Source: Chamaea fasciata
Taxonomy: Eukaryota > Chordata > Aves > Passeriformes > Sylviidae
Length of the DNA stretch: 64,000 nucleotides
Direction: 5' to 3'
NCBI GenBank assembly: GCA_029207755.1
Contig: JARCOQ010000012.1
Span: 16,745,679 to 16,809,678 of the forward strand
The notes beneath the pieces were generated by a model that did not search any database, had not been told where the DNA came from, and saw only the letters and a program-made list of their open reading frames with translations. Below, in pieces: positions 13,001 through 26,418 of the stretch. Within the stretch, counting starts at the first letter, position 1, and every line of letters begins with the position of its first letter. The position numbers and the translations under genes are program-made.

Positions 13001-13553
13001 CAGCTTATTTAAAAGCTACACACAGTGTTATGTGTTCATTCCCTAAAGGTATTTTTACTGCAGGCACATTTGACATTGAATTAATTATCACTCTAAAATG
13101 TACTTTTGGAGTCAGCCTAGTTTGCTGGATGAAAAAGCTTTTTGTGGAAGAAGTGGTGATTAGAATTTGGGGTCCATAATGGTTTACAAATGTCATCTCC
13201 ATTAGTCACTTATGGAAACTGGGCTCATTCTTCTGAAATCAACTACAGTGAATCTCTAAATGGTATTAATTGAAACTGCTTATAGTTGTCCTTAGCATCA
13301 GGGAAAGCTCACAGCCTTCTCAAATACATCTTTATGTTCTTTCTGTTCATTGCAGAAGGGGTTCTCTTATTTGCTTGTTTCTAATTTTAGTACTTTGCTT
13401 TTAATTAGTGTTTTCCTATTGATATATTTTTTTTAATTGTAGCTGGCATCTTTTTATTACTGAAACCTACCCTTTCCTAAGTTCCTTTCAAAGTTATTTC
13501 TGACTCACCACCTTAACAGTGGCACCTGTGAAAATTTGATTTTGGTTCTCCTG
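10010..13553. other. Unannotated non-coding DNA
   Basis: No gene recognised. A pyrimidine-rich splice-acceptor-like site near 12,295 (ttttttcctttgcag) is followed by about 33 open codons ending in a stop at about 12,394. No matching exon context was found. Open frames up to 138 codons at 12.2-12.8 kb overlap on both strands and look accidental. Confidence 0.5.
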
Positions 13554-13744
13554 ATCATAGAATCAGGGACTCATGGAATCATTTAGGTGGCAAAAGCCCT
13601 CCAAGATAATCAAGTCCAACTTTTGACTGTTTGTCAACTAAAGTAGAGCATTAAAGGCCACATTCACTCATTTCTTGGGCACCACCTTCCTGGGCAACCC
13701 CTCCCAATGGTTGTCCACCCTCTCTGTGAAGAAATTATTCCTGG
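13554..13744 (-). mobile_element. CR1 LINE 3' fragment (diverged)
   Basis: The plus strand begins with the reverse complement of the CR1 tail (atcatagaatcagggact, atcatttaggtggcaaaa). It then follows the older CR1 3' UTR pattern: ccaagataatcaagtccaac, then tgggcaccaccttcctgggc, then ctctctgtgaagaaatta. Numerous substitutions and internal gaps indicate an old insertion, of a different subfamily from the GC-rich copy at 5.5 kb. About 190 bp remain and nothing is coding. Confidence 0.88.
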
Positions 13745-16690
13745 AAAAAGAATTTGTAGACTATTTGCGTGAGGATCAATATTGAAAATTAACATAAACA
13801 CATTGCTAAAAAGCAGCTGAAGAAAGCTTTGGAAAATCTTGTGCTGCATCTCCACCACGCTTTATTCACCTCTGCCCTGTCCCCCTATAGAAATGAGCTG
13901 TAGCCAGAGCTGCTCAGCTCCAAAAATGTGTCTTTTCAGAGCTGCTTTGCACAGGTGTTTCTGTAATTACGATGCATTTGGAATAAATGTTTTGTTTAAT
14001 GGTGCTTAAATGCATACTTCCATCTGTGACAATGGGACCCACACCAGAGCTCTGATGAAATGCCTTTGGAAATGAGGAGAGCCAAAAGATTTTCTTGCCT
14101 TCATCTGTGTCTGCCCTTACTTTATTTGTAAGAGGAAAATGCATCTGGGTTTAAGTTCAAGCACAGGATGAATTAATGGAAGCTGTGAAAGCAAAGCTAA
14201 AAGGGAGCAAAAGAGTGAAAAAATACAGAAATTTTCTACGTGGTAAGTTCCCAAATACCTGGCTGTTAAATCGGATGAAATAAAGGGAAGTCTCATGACA
14301 AATTGAGGTTATGCTAAATAGTACAGTGAAACCACCAGCCTTGTGTTTGGCAGCAGTCAAAAAAAGTGCTGCAGATATTTTGGACACCTTAAAGCTTGCT
14401 CTGAGTCTAAGAACAAAAACGGAACAAATCCTGAGTGGAAAAAACATGGTCCAGCCACGCCTTGAGTGACTGCAGCTGTGGTTCCTTCCTTCAGAAGGAC
14501 TGGTTAAAACTGGAAAGATTTCACGGAAGAGAGTGTGATCAAAGACAGGGAATGGCTTCCACCCATTATTCTGCTGGACAAGCTCAGTCTCCTCAAAGCA
14601 GAGCAAAAAATCCATGATTCAAGAGAAATGAAGGACTAGAGAGCCATGGCTGGAATGGACAGTGAGAATAAAGACCTATATTTGCCTTCTGTTTGGATAT
14701 GAAAAGTAGGAGCTATCAAAACAAGTTAATGAAAGCCAGATGGGAGAGAGACAGAACAAAGTGGGTTTTGACACCACGTGTTGCAGACACATGGAAATGT
14801 TTACTGAATGTTGTGGATGAAAAACATTCACGTGAGCTCAAGAGACCAGACAGGAATGGGAAGAGATTAGTTGTGGGTTATTAAATGAGCAGACCACAAC
14901 AGCCCCAGAAGACCTCCTGAGTGAAGGAAGGGTCAGAGACTGCACGGAAGAGGAGTGTTAAGGAAGGTGTCATGATTATTCTTGCTTTTACCTAGATAGC
15001 CTCTTGTGGTCCCTGCTAGAGAAAGAGCACTGAGCCAGGAGGGTGCTGGGGCTAAATCAATACAGCCATTCTAATTTGCACAAACTATTTATTGTTTGAG
15101 GTTGTTTAGGGAGGTTAATAGTAGTGAGGATCCATGGCAGTGGCCAAATTCCAAGCTCTGCTTGGAGTACTTCAAACTAACACAGGATTTATGATTTGAG
15201 GTTTTTTTCAGTAGTCTTAATGGCAGAAGAGAAATATGAGTTTGGAGAAATTAAGTAAATGAAGAATGGATTTTCTGGGGGAGCTGTTAGAATAATGGAT
15301 ATGCTCTTTGCTGTTTACAGCACTGCTTTTCAAAAGTTTTTAAGAAGATCAGTGTGTCTGAATAAGTAATGATTAGAACTGATGTATATTAGTCATCAAA
15401 TCAGCCTGGTATGGGAAATCATGTGTGTTTAATTGCGTATAGACTTTGCAAAAGTGCATTAAATTGTAGATAAATTTCAACCTCCACGGGCTTTGAGTAG
15501 TAAATCCTGTGAACTTCAGTGTACTTCCTAACTCACCCCTTTCTAACATTTTCATGCCATGACCAGGACAAGAGGTAGGTGTACTGCAGGTTTGCAGCCT
15601 GGTCCATGGTTTTGAAGATAAAGGCTTGGGAACATCCTCTTAGAAAGCTGTTTGAATATAGATGATTGCACCGAGGAGCTCCAGGCAGTGGGATTGGGAG
15701 TTGGTGCTTTCTCCTGGAGGAAATTCAAGTTTGTAGCCATCAAGACAGGAGACTGGGCAGGGGCTCTTAGCACCTCCACAGAAACTCTGTGATTGTGAAG
15801 AAAAAAAAGAAAACCATTGCAGATATTTTAAGGTAGAAGAAGGTTCAGAACACTGAGGATAATGTGGATCAAAAAGTCTCTAGCACAGAATGATTTTGTA
15901 GTGCCTGCTCCTTGATTAAACAGTAGGCAGGGATATCATGAGTTAGATGTAAATCGTGTCAATTCCATAAACATAAACACAAGTTATTTACCCAAAATCT
16001 CAAGATCATTGTTGTCAAGTGCATTTGTGGTCTCAGGAACCCTGCATTTACCTTAAAAATCAGCTTTTCTGTTAATGCATTAATAGCATCAAGGTGGATA
16101 AGATCAAAAAGCAGAAATTCTGAATTACATAGCAAGAGAAAAGGGTCTCAGCTGGAATAATATAGCCTGATATTTCAAAGTCTAAGTATTAGTTTCAGAC
16201 TTGGCAGCAACTCCATCCATTTGCTTTCTGTGTCAAAACAAACAATTTACTATGCCTGTTTTGGTCACTCATTTTTCAGGGCATATTCTGTGCTTCTCAA
16301 CTGGCTGTATCTTAGTCATAAAATGCCCTCTTCACATCTGGATTTCTGTTTGGACCTACCAACAGATGCAGGGTCTGTGATTTTTTTTTTTCTTAATTTA
16401 GCCAGTTTGTCCTTTTCAGTTTTGTTTTTGTTATGTTCTGACTCTATTGACTCAGTCCCAAGTGAGTAGATCTAAGGTAACATATTGTGCGCGTGTACTG
16501 CTGCTGAGCTGCCACATTCCATTCCATTTCTGCTCCCAGATCAGGATATGAGGCAATTGAGATATTCCCCTGTGGAATCTAGTATAGACTATTCCACGGT
16601 TTTGGCAAAATCTCAGTAATGTGATCTACAACAACATCATACCTATATATAGATAGTCTTGTAATGTATGACTGGGTTAAATATAAAAGC
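13745..16690. other. Unannotated non-coding DNA
   Basis: No gene or repeat family is recognised. The 152-codon minus-strand frame at 14,157-14,615 has no known domain, no plausible promoter and no codon-use support, so I regard it as chance. Confidence 0.5.
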
Positions 16691-16812
16691 ACCAAGATGA
16701 GCAAACAAAACCAAACCAAAACAAACCCCCAAAACAAAACCAAAAACAAACAAACCAACTCAAACCCGCTCCCCCCCCCCCAAAAAAAAAAAAACCCAAA
16801 ACCAAACAAAGA
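16691..16812. repeat. A/C-rich low-complexity tract
   Basis: This is a long purine-poor run of CAAAA/CCAAA words containing 11 C (16,771-16,781) followed directly by 13 A. The opposite strand is T/G-rich and yields the Gly/Phe/Leu-rich 101-codon frame at 16,579-16,884, which is an artefact. Confidence 0.9.
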
Positions 16813-19210
16813 CAAAAACCACTGAAACTTTCTTCTCAACCACACCATTTTAGGACTATGTTTAAATTTTAACACAAAAACCACTGACAGATCATTTGGA
16901 TTTTTTATTTAGTAGAGACTTTGCAGTCCTATATATTTTTCAATGCACAAAGTGTATTCAGACAGTACAGTTTTGCTTATGTTTGAATGAGAATTATTTC
17001 TTCTTTTCAGCCATTTTGCGGCTTTTCACTATCATGACCAGGAGTAAAAATAAAACTGTGTTTTCTTATCTGATGGCACAGACCTTTCATCATACCTTAA
17101 TTTGCCTCCTGAGCCTAAGCTTCATTCACAGCTCTACGTTCAATTTAGCCGTGGGCTCAACCATCTACTTTTTTTTATTTTTTTAATAACTGCTATCAAT
17201 TCTACCCAAAATGCCCCCCTATGGATCATTACATTGTGACTTGGCTTTTCCCTTGCACTTTTCCCCGAAAGTTGTCTTTCAGCTGAGGCCTGGAACCTCT
17301 GCCTGTCACTGCCCTCCTGAAATGATCATCCTTGGTTCACTAACAGATGATGCCTTACCATGATAATTCAGCCATTTTCATATCAGGTTTTAAAAAACAA
17401 ACCCACAACACTCCAGTGACCACCACCATCCCCAAACTCGTAGAATTTTCTCTTCTCTCTAATTTTTTCACTGGAATAATAGAGATAATTACAGATGCTT
17501 TAGGTGATGTCAATGCAGACGCCTACTTAGCTTTGTTGACAGCTTTTATTCAAAAAAAAAATCACATTTTTACTAAGGCAGGAATTAAAAAAAAACCCCA
17601 AAAAATAGTGAAAATGTAACTTAAATGAAGCAATACTTTTGAGAGTCACAGGAACAGCACTGAGCAGCTCATTGTGCCAAACTGAATGGCAAAATGTTGT
17701 GTACAATTTTAAGCAGTCTTATTACAGCAAAGCACTTTCAGCACTTTACCTTGGAAAGTAAAGAATTAAGGTGGAGTTTCACATAAATATAGTATTCCTG
17801 CCTCTTCTCAGCCATATCAGCAGTGGAGAGCAGAAATGCAGCTGCAATTTTAAGCTGCACTTGCAGCTTAAGGTGGAAGAACTCTTCAGCTTCACCTTGA
17901 ACAAATGAAACCATGCTAGAGCTGGCTCTTCTCTACAGTGACCTGGCTTTACAAGAAAAGCTTTCACACAGCCAAGGCTGTGCAGGACTGATGGCTGTGC
18001 CACACAGAGGGGCTGAGACAAGAGCAGGGTGTGAAGAGCACACAGAGCAAACATTCGCTATGCAAATCCTGGAGTTTTGCGTTTTGCCCGCTGCTGGGTC
18101 CTGCTTTCTGTTCCATCAAGTCCAATGCAAAGGCTTCAGACTGAAGACAGACAAAGGAAAAGACAGGCTGGGCTCTCACACTTTTCTTCAGGAGAAGATT
18201 GAAATTCAGTTTCATCCTGTGGATGAGAGGACTGGAATGCCCATGACACTCTGTGACAGGAATATTTCAACCATCAGAGCTTAGTATTAGAGCGGAAGTT
18301 TCTCTCAGTCTCTCTTTTGGAGATGTTCCATTCTGTTTTCATTTGAATTAACAGTGCAAGTGTAGTGTAGTTTGCATACTCACCTGGGTGGTTGCAGTGA
18401 ATATGTGAGATGAAAATTGACCCCTGTCAAGAAAGAATTTTTGTTTTGCCAAACAGGCTTCTGGGAACCCTGCACAACCACCTTGATGAGAAATATCCCT
18501 TGAAATAGGTGGAAATGAGACCAGGGCTCCTATATTCATTCTCAAGTGTCTTTTCAAATGAATCGAAGCTATAGAGCAAATCAAAATCCTATTAAGAACT
18601 GAGATGACTGAAAATATATGCTTTGTGTGTTTGTTAAATGAAAAAAACCCCAGCAAAACAACAAACCACGAACATTACAAGTAAACACGTTGTTATCTTT
18701 TCATCCTCTATTAGATGTCTCTCCAAGTCCTTGCATTTGCTTACTTAAAACTGAATTGTTATGTAAAGAGTCATGCATGGCTTTACATCGGGTTTCCTCT
18801 GTCATTTCAGTGCTTGTGGGATAAAAAACCAGAGGGATAAAATGGCAGCAGAGACAAATCTCTCAGGGTATCCACATATGAATACAGGCAGAATCCTTCT
18901 CCATGTCCCATGAAAACTGCTCAGTGCCACCTTTGAATTATGAAAACCTCTCCTTACATTTACACATACACTTCCACACTTCTGCAGCAGCACAGGTGGG
19001 CTGTGACTTGTCCCCTTTCCTGAGGACACAGTGATGGAAAACATCGTGTGTGTTTTGGGGGCGGGCAGTTGGGGTGCTGAGGAAGCAGGAGTCTTGTGGC
19101 ATCTTGCCTGCAAAAGATAACAAACCAATTTCAACTTTGCAAGATGAGAATTACAGGCTCAACCCGGAGTGATACAAGTATCAACTTTTAATTTGCTGTG
19201 CTTTCAGATT
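16813..19210. other. Unannotated non-coding DNA
   Basis: No gene recognised. A 40-nt minus-strand segment with strong splice signals (18,384-18,423) is listed separately. Other open frames are short and overlap on both strands. Confidence 0.5.
18384..18423 (-). other. Splice-flanked 40-nt segment (possible micro-exon)
   Basis: On the minus strand a pyrimidine-rich acceptor (ttctttcttgacag) precedes 40 nt ending in CAG, followed by a near-consensus donor (gtgagtatg). A frame remains open through it and about 35 codons upstream. Both signals are good, but such pairs also occur by chance in 64 kb, and I recognise no protein. If real it could be a small or non-coding exon. Confidence 0.12.
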
Positions 19211-19225
19211 TTCTTTCTCTCTCTC

Positions 19226-19256
<31 letters not shown>
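19211..19256. repeat. (CT)n followed by T29
   Basis: A short CT-rich dinucleotide stretch runs into 29 consecutive T (19,228-19,256). Confidence 0.9.
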
Positions 19257-22200
19257 GTCTCTCACAGAGACTTCTAGGCAAACACTTGACAACATGTAAG
19301 AGAATTACACTTTTAATATTATAGTGCCCATTATTTAAATAAATGGCTGTGAGAAGTTGCTTGGAGACCATTTTTTAAACTTCCTGAAACGACCATTAAT
19401 ATTTGATGGGAGGAAGAACACTATCTCCTGGAGTAATGAATTGGTGTGTTATGAAACCCTGTATCCACACACTTCTTGGGCAAAATGTGCTCATTCCTTT
19501 GGCTCATACTGCTCCCAAAGGGGCTGGAGCCTCCGCGGGAGCTGGGCTTTCCACCTGCACAGTCCTGAGCTGCTGCTTGCTGGCTCCTACCTCTGCCACG
19601 CCCTGCGGAAGGGAAAGCTGGGTTAAAACATCCCCTGAATGGAAATGTTGGCATTGGGTGTGTAGACAAAGGGATTTGTGTGCTCTGGAGTAACTTGGGC
19701 AGTGAGGGACTGAGCCACACACCTGAGGCTCCAAGGTCTTGTAGCAGGGCTTCTGTGCCAGAGACAGGACAAAGATTTCCTCTGCTTGGAACCTAGACAG
19801 AAAAACCTCCGCAAACCACAGCCCTGTAGCTTTGCAGGTGGTGTTCTTGCAGTATTGCCAGCTCTTGCATTTGTAACCAGCTAAATCTAGATGGAATTAT
19901 CAAGATATTGGAGTTGCAAGCTTGCAAGGACCAGATTCCACTGCTCTATTCACTCTTCAGTTGAAAAGTCTTTTTTTCCTGTCTTTTTGTTTGTTTGTTT
20001 GTTTTTAATTTTCCCATTGTTCAGATGGTCCTGTATGGAAATCTTCAGTCTCTCAGTCCTCCAGTATCTGCTTAAGAGTTTCACCTTTGTCAGGTATCCA
20101 CTGACTGCCTTACTGTCTATTCCTTTCTCTCCATTCTTTGTCACCTGTTGAACCAGCTTGCTTAGTGCTCCTTCTCTAGTTTTCTTCCATTTACTATAAT
20201 CCATAATTCATTTTCTAATATAAAAATCCTTAAAGATCCATTAAATTATTTTATCAGTGGATTATGCAATAAGGCTGTCTTATACAAAACCTATAAAAAG
20301 AATAGCTGATTTCAGTGATCTTGTGTGGAAACTCAGGCAGCAACCTGGGTCATAAAGTCTTCAGCTCTGACAGCCAAATTTTGTCTTTAAGGGATGGTGA
20401 AGATGAAAAAGCATAAACTATTCATACCCATACCATTTCATCAGGTGGAACACTCATGTCCCAAATTTTCAGTTAAGGAAGGCAGTCAAGCTCTTTTTGG
20501 ATTCAGGTGGTATCTGGGCACTCAACGTAGAGGACCTGGAAAATATCCAGTTCAGAAGATTATTCAGTCCAGTTAAGCTGGGCATCCAAACTTGGTGCTA
20601 CTCAGAATCTGTAACTGTTTTCAGAGTAAAACTGAGTACTCTTTGCTATTTGCTCTATTTCCTATTCAGGAATATTTGAAATGAGCCTTCATTTTCAGTT
20701 AACCCGTTAACTCAGTTAATTCAGTTAGATTTCACAAGGCAAAAATAAGGAAAAAATACTAATTTAATTCTGTCCTATTTTAATAGCAAGATTTCTTTGT
20801 TTGGATGAAACGCGCAAGGTAAAAGGCATGAACTGAAACAAATACCTGAAAATTCTTGTAAGGATGATCTTTAATAGTTCTACGAGTTATTTTGAACTAA
20901 TAAGTTATGGTTGGTGTTTTGCTACTGTGTTGGTCTCAGCGGACATAATTAATAGAGAAGTTGTTTTTTATTTTTTAACAAGAATATTTTCTAGTGCCCC
21001 TGAAAATGAGGGCATTTTTTCTAATTAATAATTCTCTCTGTTTAAAAGAAATAATATTCAGTTATAATAATGGCCACATTCTTTGCATGACTGGAAGGCA
21101 GCTGCTAAGCATACTGTGAAGCCCTGTCTCCAAAACCCAATTCTGAATGAAATTCTAAGCTGGTATAAACAGGCATAACTTCATGAACTTGAGAGGAATT
21201 ATGTTTGCCTGCTGCAGTCTGGAGATGGCCTTATTATCATTTGAGACATTAAGCATAGCAGAAAGTCAGTGACTTTCTTGCTTTTGAAAAGCTTAAGAGC
21301 TTTTGGATGTACTGTAAACAAGAATGGGGTAGATTGGCAATTTAATATTGTCTAATGGCACCATTTCACCCAAGGTGTGTTATTAAGCATCACAAAGAAT
21401 TTTTGAGGCTGCGTGAGGAGCTCTGGAGTCATCGGTGCCTTTGTTGTGTGACATGGTGCAACTCATGTAGAGATTCATTTTGCTAATTATGTGGATGAAA
21501 AACTGTGGTAAGGGAAACAAAAGACTATTTCTCATTCAATTAAATCTACCATTAAATTTTTTTTTCCAGGACTGTAGTTCTCTCAGCACTTTAGAAAGAA
21601 CTGTTTGTTCTCGTTGGTGATTCCAAAAGCAATGTAAGAAAAAAGCAAAACCTTATCCATTAAAGAGGACCCCTTCCCCCTGCCCCATCCCTATCCAAGG
21701 GGGCAGATTTACACTGTGTGCAAAACAAGAACCAGTTATGCAGTCATCCTTGCTTGGTGAGGCTTTACTGATATTTCCAAATTTGTTATTTTTGTGAGGG
21801 GGAAAAAAATAAAGCAGTTGAAACATTTGGTGAGGAGAGAAAATTTTTGTCTTGTCCTGTTCCAATACCTATTAAGAAAACCCCTATAACTAATTTTTTT
21901 TTGTCAAATGTCTTGGTACTGAACATTCTTTGTCCTCCATGCCTGAGGTGTTACAGGTGCTGTTCCATCTAATGACTCTCTGAAGTTCTGGCACCACCCT
22001 GAGCAGGCAGAAATCTCCTGGCTGACTGGGCCAGGTTCACTCAGTCTCTTGAGGCTGTGCCTTCCCCAGGTTCCAGCCAGGGCTGGAAGAGCCCTGAGTG
22101 TCCTGGAAAGCTTCTCCCTGTGACAGTGGCAGCCTGGAACTGGCAGCTTCAGCAGAGCCTGTGGTTGGGTGGTTTCCAGCCTAACGGGACAGGCTGGAGA

Positions 22201-25200
22201 GGTATGAAGAGACAGATGTGTTTTGAGCAAGTCTCCCCGGGAACTCTCAGGTTCTAACTAACTTTATTCAGCCCCAGCAACTCTCCCAGCCTCAGGCAGT
22301 GTCCCCTTTCATGCCACTGCAGCAGGACACCATAAAGAGCACGTGGCTGTCACTGGGAATAGGTGTGAATTCCATGGAATTGGCCGTGGCACCCGTTACT
22401 AACATAACAGCCTGGGATAGCAGCAATGTTATTGCTGGGGGTTCTCCGTTGACTGTCATGGATTTTTGATCAGACCTCCAAAAATAAAAATGACAGAGAG
22501 CTGAGAGGAGAGAACAAACCATGAAAAGCAGGTGACTGTGACAGCAGCAAAAAGTAGTAAGACCTCTGCTGGGGTCTGAGCACTGAACTAGAGAAAACCC
22601 TCACTGAGTACCCTGTATGGGCTCACAGCTCAAAAATATTTACTGAGTGTGTTTAACCAAATGGATTTAAGTATACAGAATCCTTTTGCAAAATGTCGAC
22701 AACTATTGGGTAAATTGAGTCCATTGTTTGTATGGTTGTCTCTGCAATCAAACTGTAATCATGTGTAAACTGTGAGCAACCATGTGCAGTTCATATGCAA
22801 TTATTTACAAACTGGTTTTGTGAAATCCAATTGTATTACCAGTGGTAATGAACTTCAGTGTGTAATAGGTTTTTTTCAACATCTTTAAAATGCTTCGGTG
22901 CCTTTCTTCCTATTTTAAGCCCTTCTGGATTTAAAAATAGATTATTATATACTACACATTTCAGGATTGCCTTTCATTTAGGGATGAAGTCCATGCCACA
23001 AAGTGCAGTGCCTTGTCATATGGCTTTTGTCATGCATGCTTGATCTCTCCAGCTCAAATCTGGGGTTGGTATTGTAATTCAGAGTAGCAACTCTGTGGGC
23101 TGATAAAACAGTGAGGAAAGTTCTAAGCTGTGCTACTTTGTTTTCAAGGCTGCTAAAGGTGTTTATTGTTTGCCTCCTTCCCAATCCATAAGCCTTTAAA
23201 CCTTGAGCAGTAAGTCAGCATAGCTTTGCAGGTGGTGAGAAATGAATAGCATTAAAGCAATTTCTTTTAAAACTCCCCTTTCTACTTTCTCTGGGAAGCA
23301 AGTCACAAAAACTTTATGGAGTTGTGAAGCCACCTGAAAGTTTCACTTTTGAGAGGACCTCATTAGTCTCCTCTTTACTGCTTAAAGCATAGAACTGTTT
23401 AAAGTTTTAATGCCATATCACCAGAGAAATGTGTCTCCAGCCCATAAACACATCACAATGCTCTGTGATGGAGCTTCTTTTCCATAGTTTCCCCATGCCT
23501 CACAAGAAAGAGCAAAATTCCCAGCCTGAGCCTTATGTCACAATATCACAGTTTTCACTGACGTTTTGTGTTCTGTGGATCAGAATGTGGTAGGAAGGTG
23601 TCGTAGTCACAGTTTTTGGAAAGGATGATTTCAACAGGCATAATTCCTGAGGGTCTTTTAGACTCTGCCTTCTGTAAGCTGCTGAAGCCAGGCCAGTAAG
23701 CCTTTTCCCTCCCTCACAACCACCATGACTGTAGCAAACAGTCCAAATGAGATGTAAGAAAATAAGCAGATTTTTGTCCCCACATAAACCAAACAGCTGT
23801 GGAGTTCTACAAAGAACTATTTACCCTGTGTTAGGAATAGTCATCCCCACTAAAAGAGAACTGTCAGAAGAGACCCTGGAACCTGGAGACGAATATGGGG
23901 AAAAATATGCTAAAGCAGGGTCTGAGAGAATATTGGTAAATGTTACATGAGAAAAGGAAACCAAAGTCATCCTGACACTAAAATTCAGATTAGACAAAGC
24001 TATGCCTGTTCTGAACTTCTTAATTTAAATAGTAGTTGTTTCTTTCCTTTCATAAGTATATAAGTTCATTCCTGTTCTTACTCCCCAAAAATTTGTCTGA
24101 TGTGTCTTCAAAGAAAAATGTCACAGGACAACAGTCTGCTGCTAGGGGGAAAATGTCAAGGTGAAGCCTGGCCATGCATCATCCCTAAACGCTGAGGCAC
24201 GAGGATTGCAAGGGGGAAGGTATTTATCATGTGCTATTGTTCTATTCCAATGACTCTATATTTCTGTAGTGCCGGGTGATGGATGCCTGCTGGGTGCAAT
24301 CACTCAGAGTTTCAGAGGCTCACTGTGGCGTGGTTAAACAGCTGCATCCCCATCACTGCAGTCACAGGCTCTGCTGCCCACTGCACTGCCCCCAGTGCCA
24401 GGGCAGGCAACCAGGATCTGCCCAGTGACAGACAGCACAGAGATGCTGGGTTATCCATCATGCTGCTGAGAAGCTCTCTTAAAAGCTTCTAATGAAGATT
24501 ATTTGAGAACACGGATGGGCAGCTTGTGTGAGACACAGAAAACAAATATACAGGGGGGCGGCTACAGTGGGGAGCTGGAGCTTCCTTTGGGGAAGTGGGA
24601 GGGGAGTCCAGGGTGCATCATCTGCCAGAGATTGGGTTCCAGCCCTGCCTCTCCTCTGAGCAGCACACAGAGCAGTTGTGGTCCCTCAGTGACACCAGGA
24701 GAGCTGTGTGACACAGACAAAGCGGCACTTCTTGTGACACTCATATGTTCATTTCACTGGTGTTTTGGGTGGGTAGGGATTTTTATTTGTTTTGTTTTAA
24801 CCCTGCTTTAACAGAAATGGAGGTAGAATTAGAACTGACCTACCTCGCCCTTTCGGGTGCCCCTGGCAGGCAGAGAATGTTGGTGTGAACTCCCAGTCAG
24901 TCTGTAAAATCTCAGTGACATCAAAAAGGGCAGTCATGCAAATATCCCAGGAAGCTACTTACATAAATAAGCTTTTCTTCATTAGGAAGTAGAAAAAACT
25001 CCAGCAGAACTTGTAGAAACCTCATTTTTAAAGATGCTTTTTTTAATGAATAAACATGACGAAGAGATCTGATTTGTTTGTGTGAGCGCTGATTTGTCTG
25101 TGTGAGAACAGATTTATTCTTGTCTTTGAGTGCTTACTAGTCCCAGAATCATTTGCAAACTAGAGTTTGTACTACAATTTTCTTATGGTTCTGCTAGTAC

Positions 25201-25703
25201 CCATAACCTTGGAAACAAAATATTTTTATTTCAGGTACTCATTGATATTAATGACTTAACATTGATGTTAAATAATGTCAAAAATTTTTAGTGCACAGGT
25301 GTTTTATTAATAAATGGGAGACTTTGTAAATATGATTAAGATGCTTCCAGTTGGACTGGAATCAACCACATGCACTTGTGGAAACATCTACACTTTCTTT
25401 TTATTCACTGAGCTATAACTGTGCCTAATATAGATTTTTTACAGCATTGGGTACTTTGCTATGGGAAATCTTGACTTGTTTTTTGCCTTCCCAAGGCACA
25501 GTCAGTTGAGACTTGGGACTTCAGATAAAAATGCTCTGGGCAAAGTTTTGGGGGATGGTGGGCAGATCACTGGCAGAAATTGTGTATGAAATAGAGCACC
25601 ACTGGGAGGGAACCTGAAGGAGATTTCATTCCTTCCCTCTCAACCCTGCATCAGCTCCAGCGGGTTTTTACTCTGAGCCATATTGTAATTGCTAATTTTT
25701 CCC
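19257..25703. other. Unannotated non-coding DNA
   Basis: No gene or known repeat is recognised apart from the items listed inside it. A short imperfect tandem at 25,063-25,115 repeats a word of type ctgatttgtctgtgtgag about two and a half times. Confidence 0.5.
22640..22860. promoter_or_regulatory. Candidate conserved non-coding segment
   Basis: This AT-rich stretch has high sequence complexity and no low-complexity runs. It carries words common in vertebrate enhancers (tatgcaatta, tgtaatcatgtg, caattgtatt). I flag it on texture alone. Conservation cannot be judged from a single sequence. Confidence 0.12.
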
Positions 25704-26418
25704 TGTCTTGGGTTCAATGCAAGATGTATTCTATTTCCCATCTGTTGAAACTGGTTGGGGAGGAGTTTCTTTCTTTATCTCTTGGCTCTGGTGGGGGTGA
25801 GGGGGCAGGTGTGTTCTGTTAATGGGCAGCTGTTAAAACCAGCTGGGGCAGTGTTCTTTATCTCTTCCAGGACCCATCCTCCCTCCTGTTAATGGGCCAT
25901 CGAGGCTCACTGCAGGGCTGATACAATTATATCATCCCATTGGGAGATGCTCCACCCAGGGGGAGGAGCCCAACATTCCTACCTGGATAAAACATGAGAT
26001 TAAGAGCAGCCTGTTTGCACTGGATTCCCAGAGGAAAACCAGACCCATCTCAACACCACTGGACCTTCAGAGGAAAACTACACCTTCCTACAGGATCATT
26101 GTTCCAACAGAACCACATCTGTAACTGCAGGAGGATTTATTTAGACTGCCCCCAACACCCTGATCAACAGGGTGTCAGGCTGTATTCTGACTCTGTCAGG
26201 GTTTTCTTTTTCGGTTTGTTTGTTGGGGTTTTTTTGTGTGTGTACTACTACATTTTTAATATTCCTGGTAAAGAACTGTTATTCCTGTTCCCATATCTTT
26301 GCCTGAAAGCCCCTAATTACAACATTATAATAATTCAGAGGGTGGCGGTTTACGTTCTCCATTCCAAGGGGGGCTCTGGCTTTTCCCTGGCAGACACCTG
26401 TCTTTCCAAACTAAGACA
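25704..26418 (+). mobile_element. Solo LTR of an endogenous retrovirus, copy 1
   Basis: This 715-bp element begins TGTCTTGGG and ends CTAAGACA, so it carries perfect TGTCTT/AAGACA terminal inverted repeats with the TG...CA ends of retroviral LTRs. The flanks are an exact 5-bp target duplication, TTCCC (25,699-25,703 and 26,419-26,423). A TATA-like box (gataaaa, 25,986-25,992) sits about 280 bp in, consistent with a U3 promoter, and is followed by a T/G-rich stretch (about 26,200-26,240). No gag, pol or env sequence adjoins it, so it is a solo LTR left by recombination of a provirus. A second copy lies at 50,775. A 5-bp duplication would fit an ERVL-like or gammaretroviral-like group, but class assignment is inference. 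The 152-codon frame inside it is accidental. Confidence 0.88.

Noticed and set aside
14157..14615. 152-codon minus-strand frame
   Set aside because: No domain, no signal of codon bias, no splice or promoter context. Expected occasionally by chance in 64 kb.
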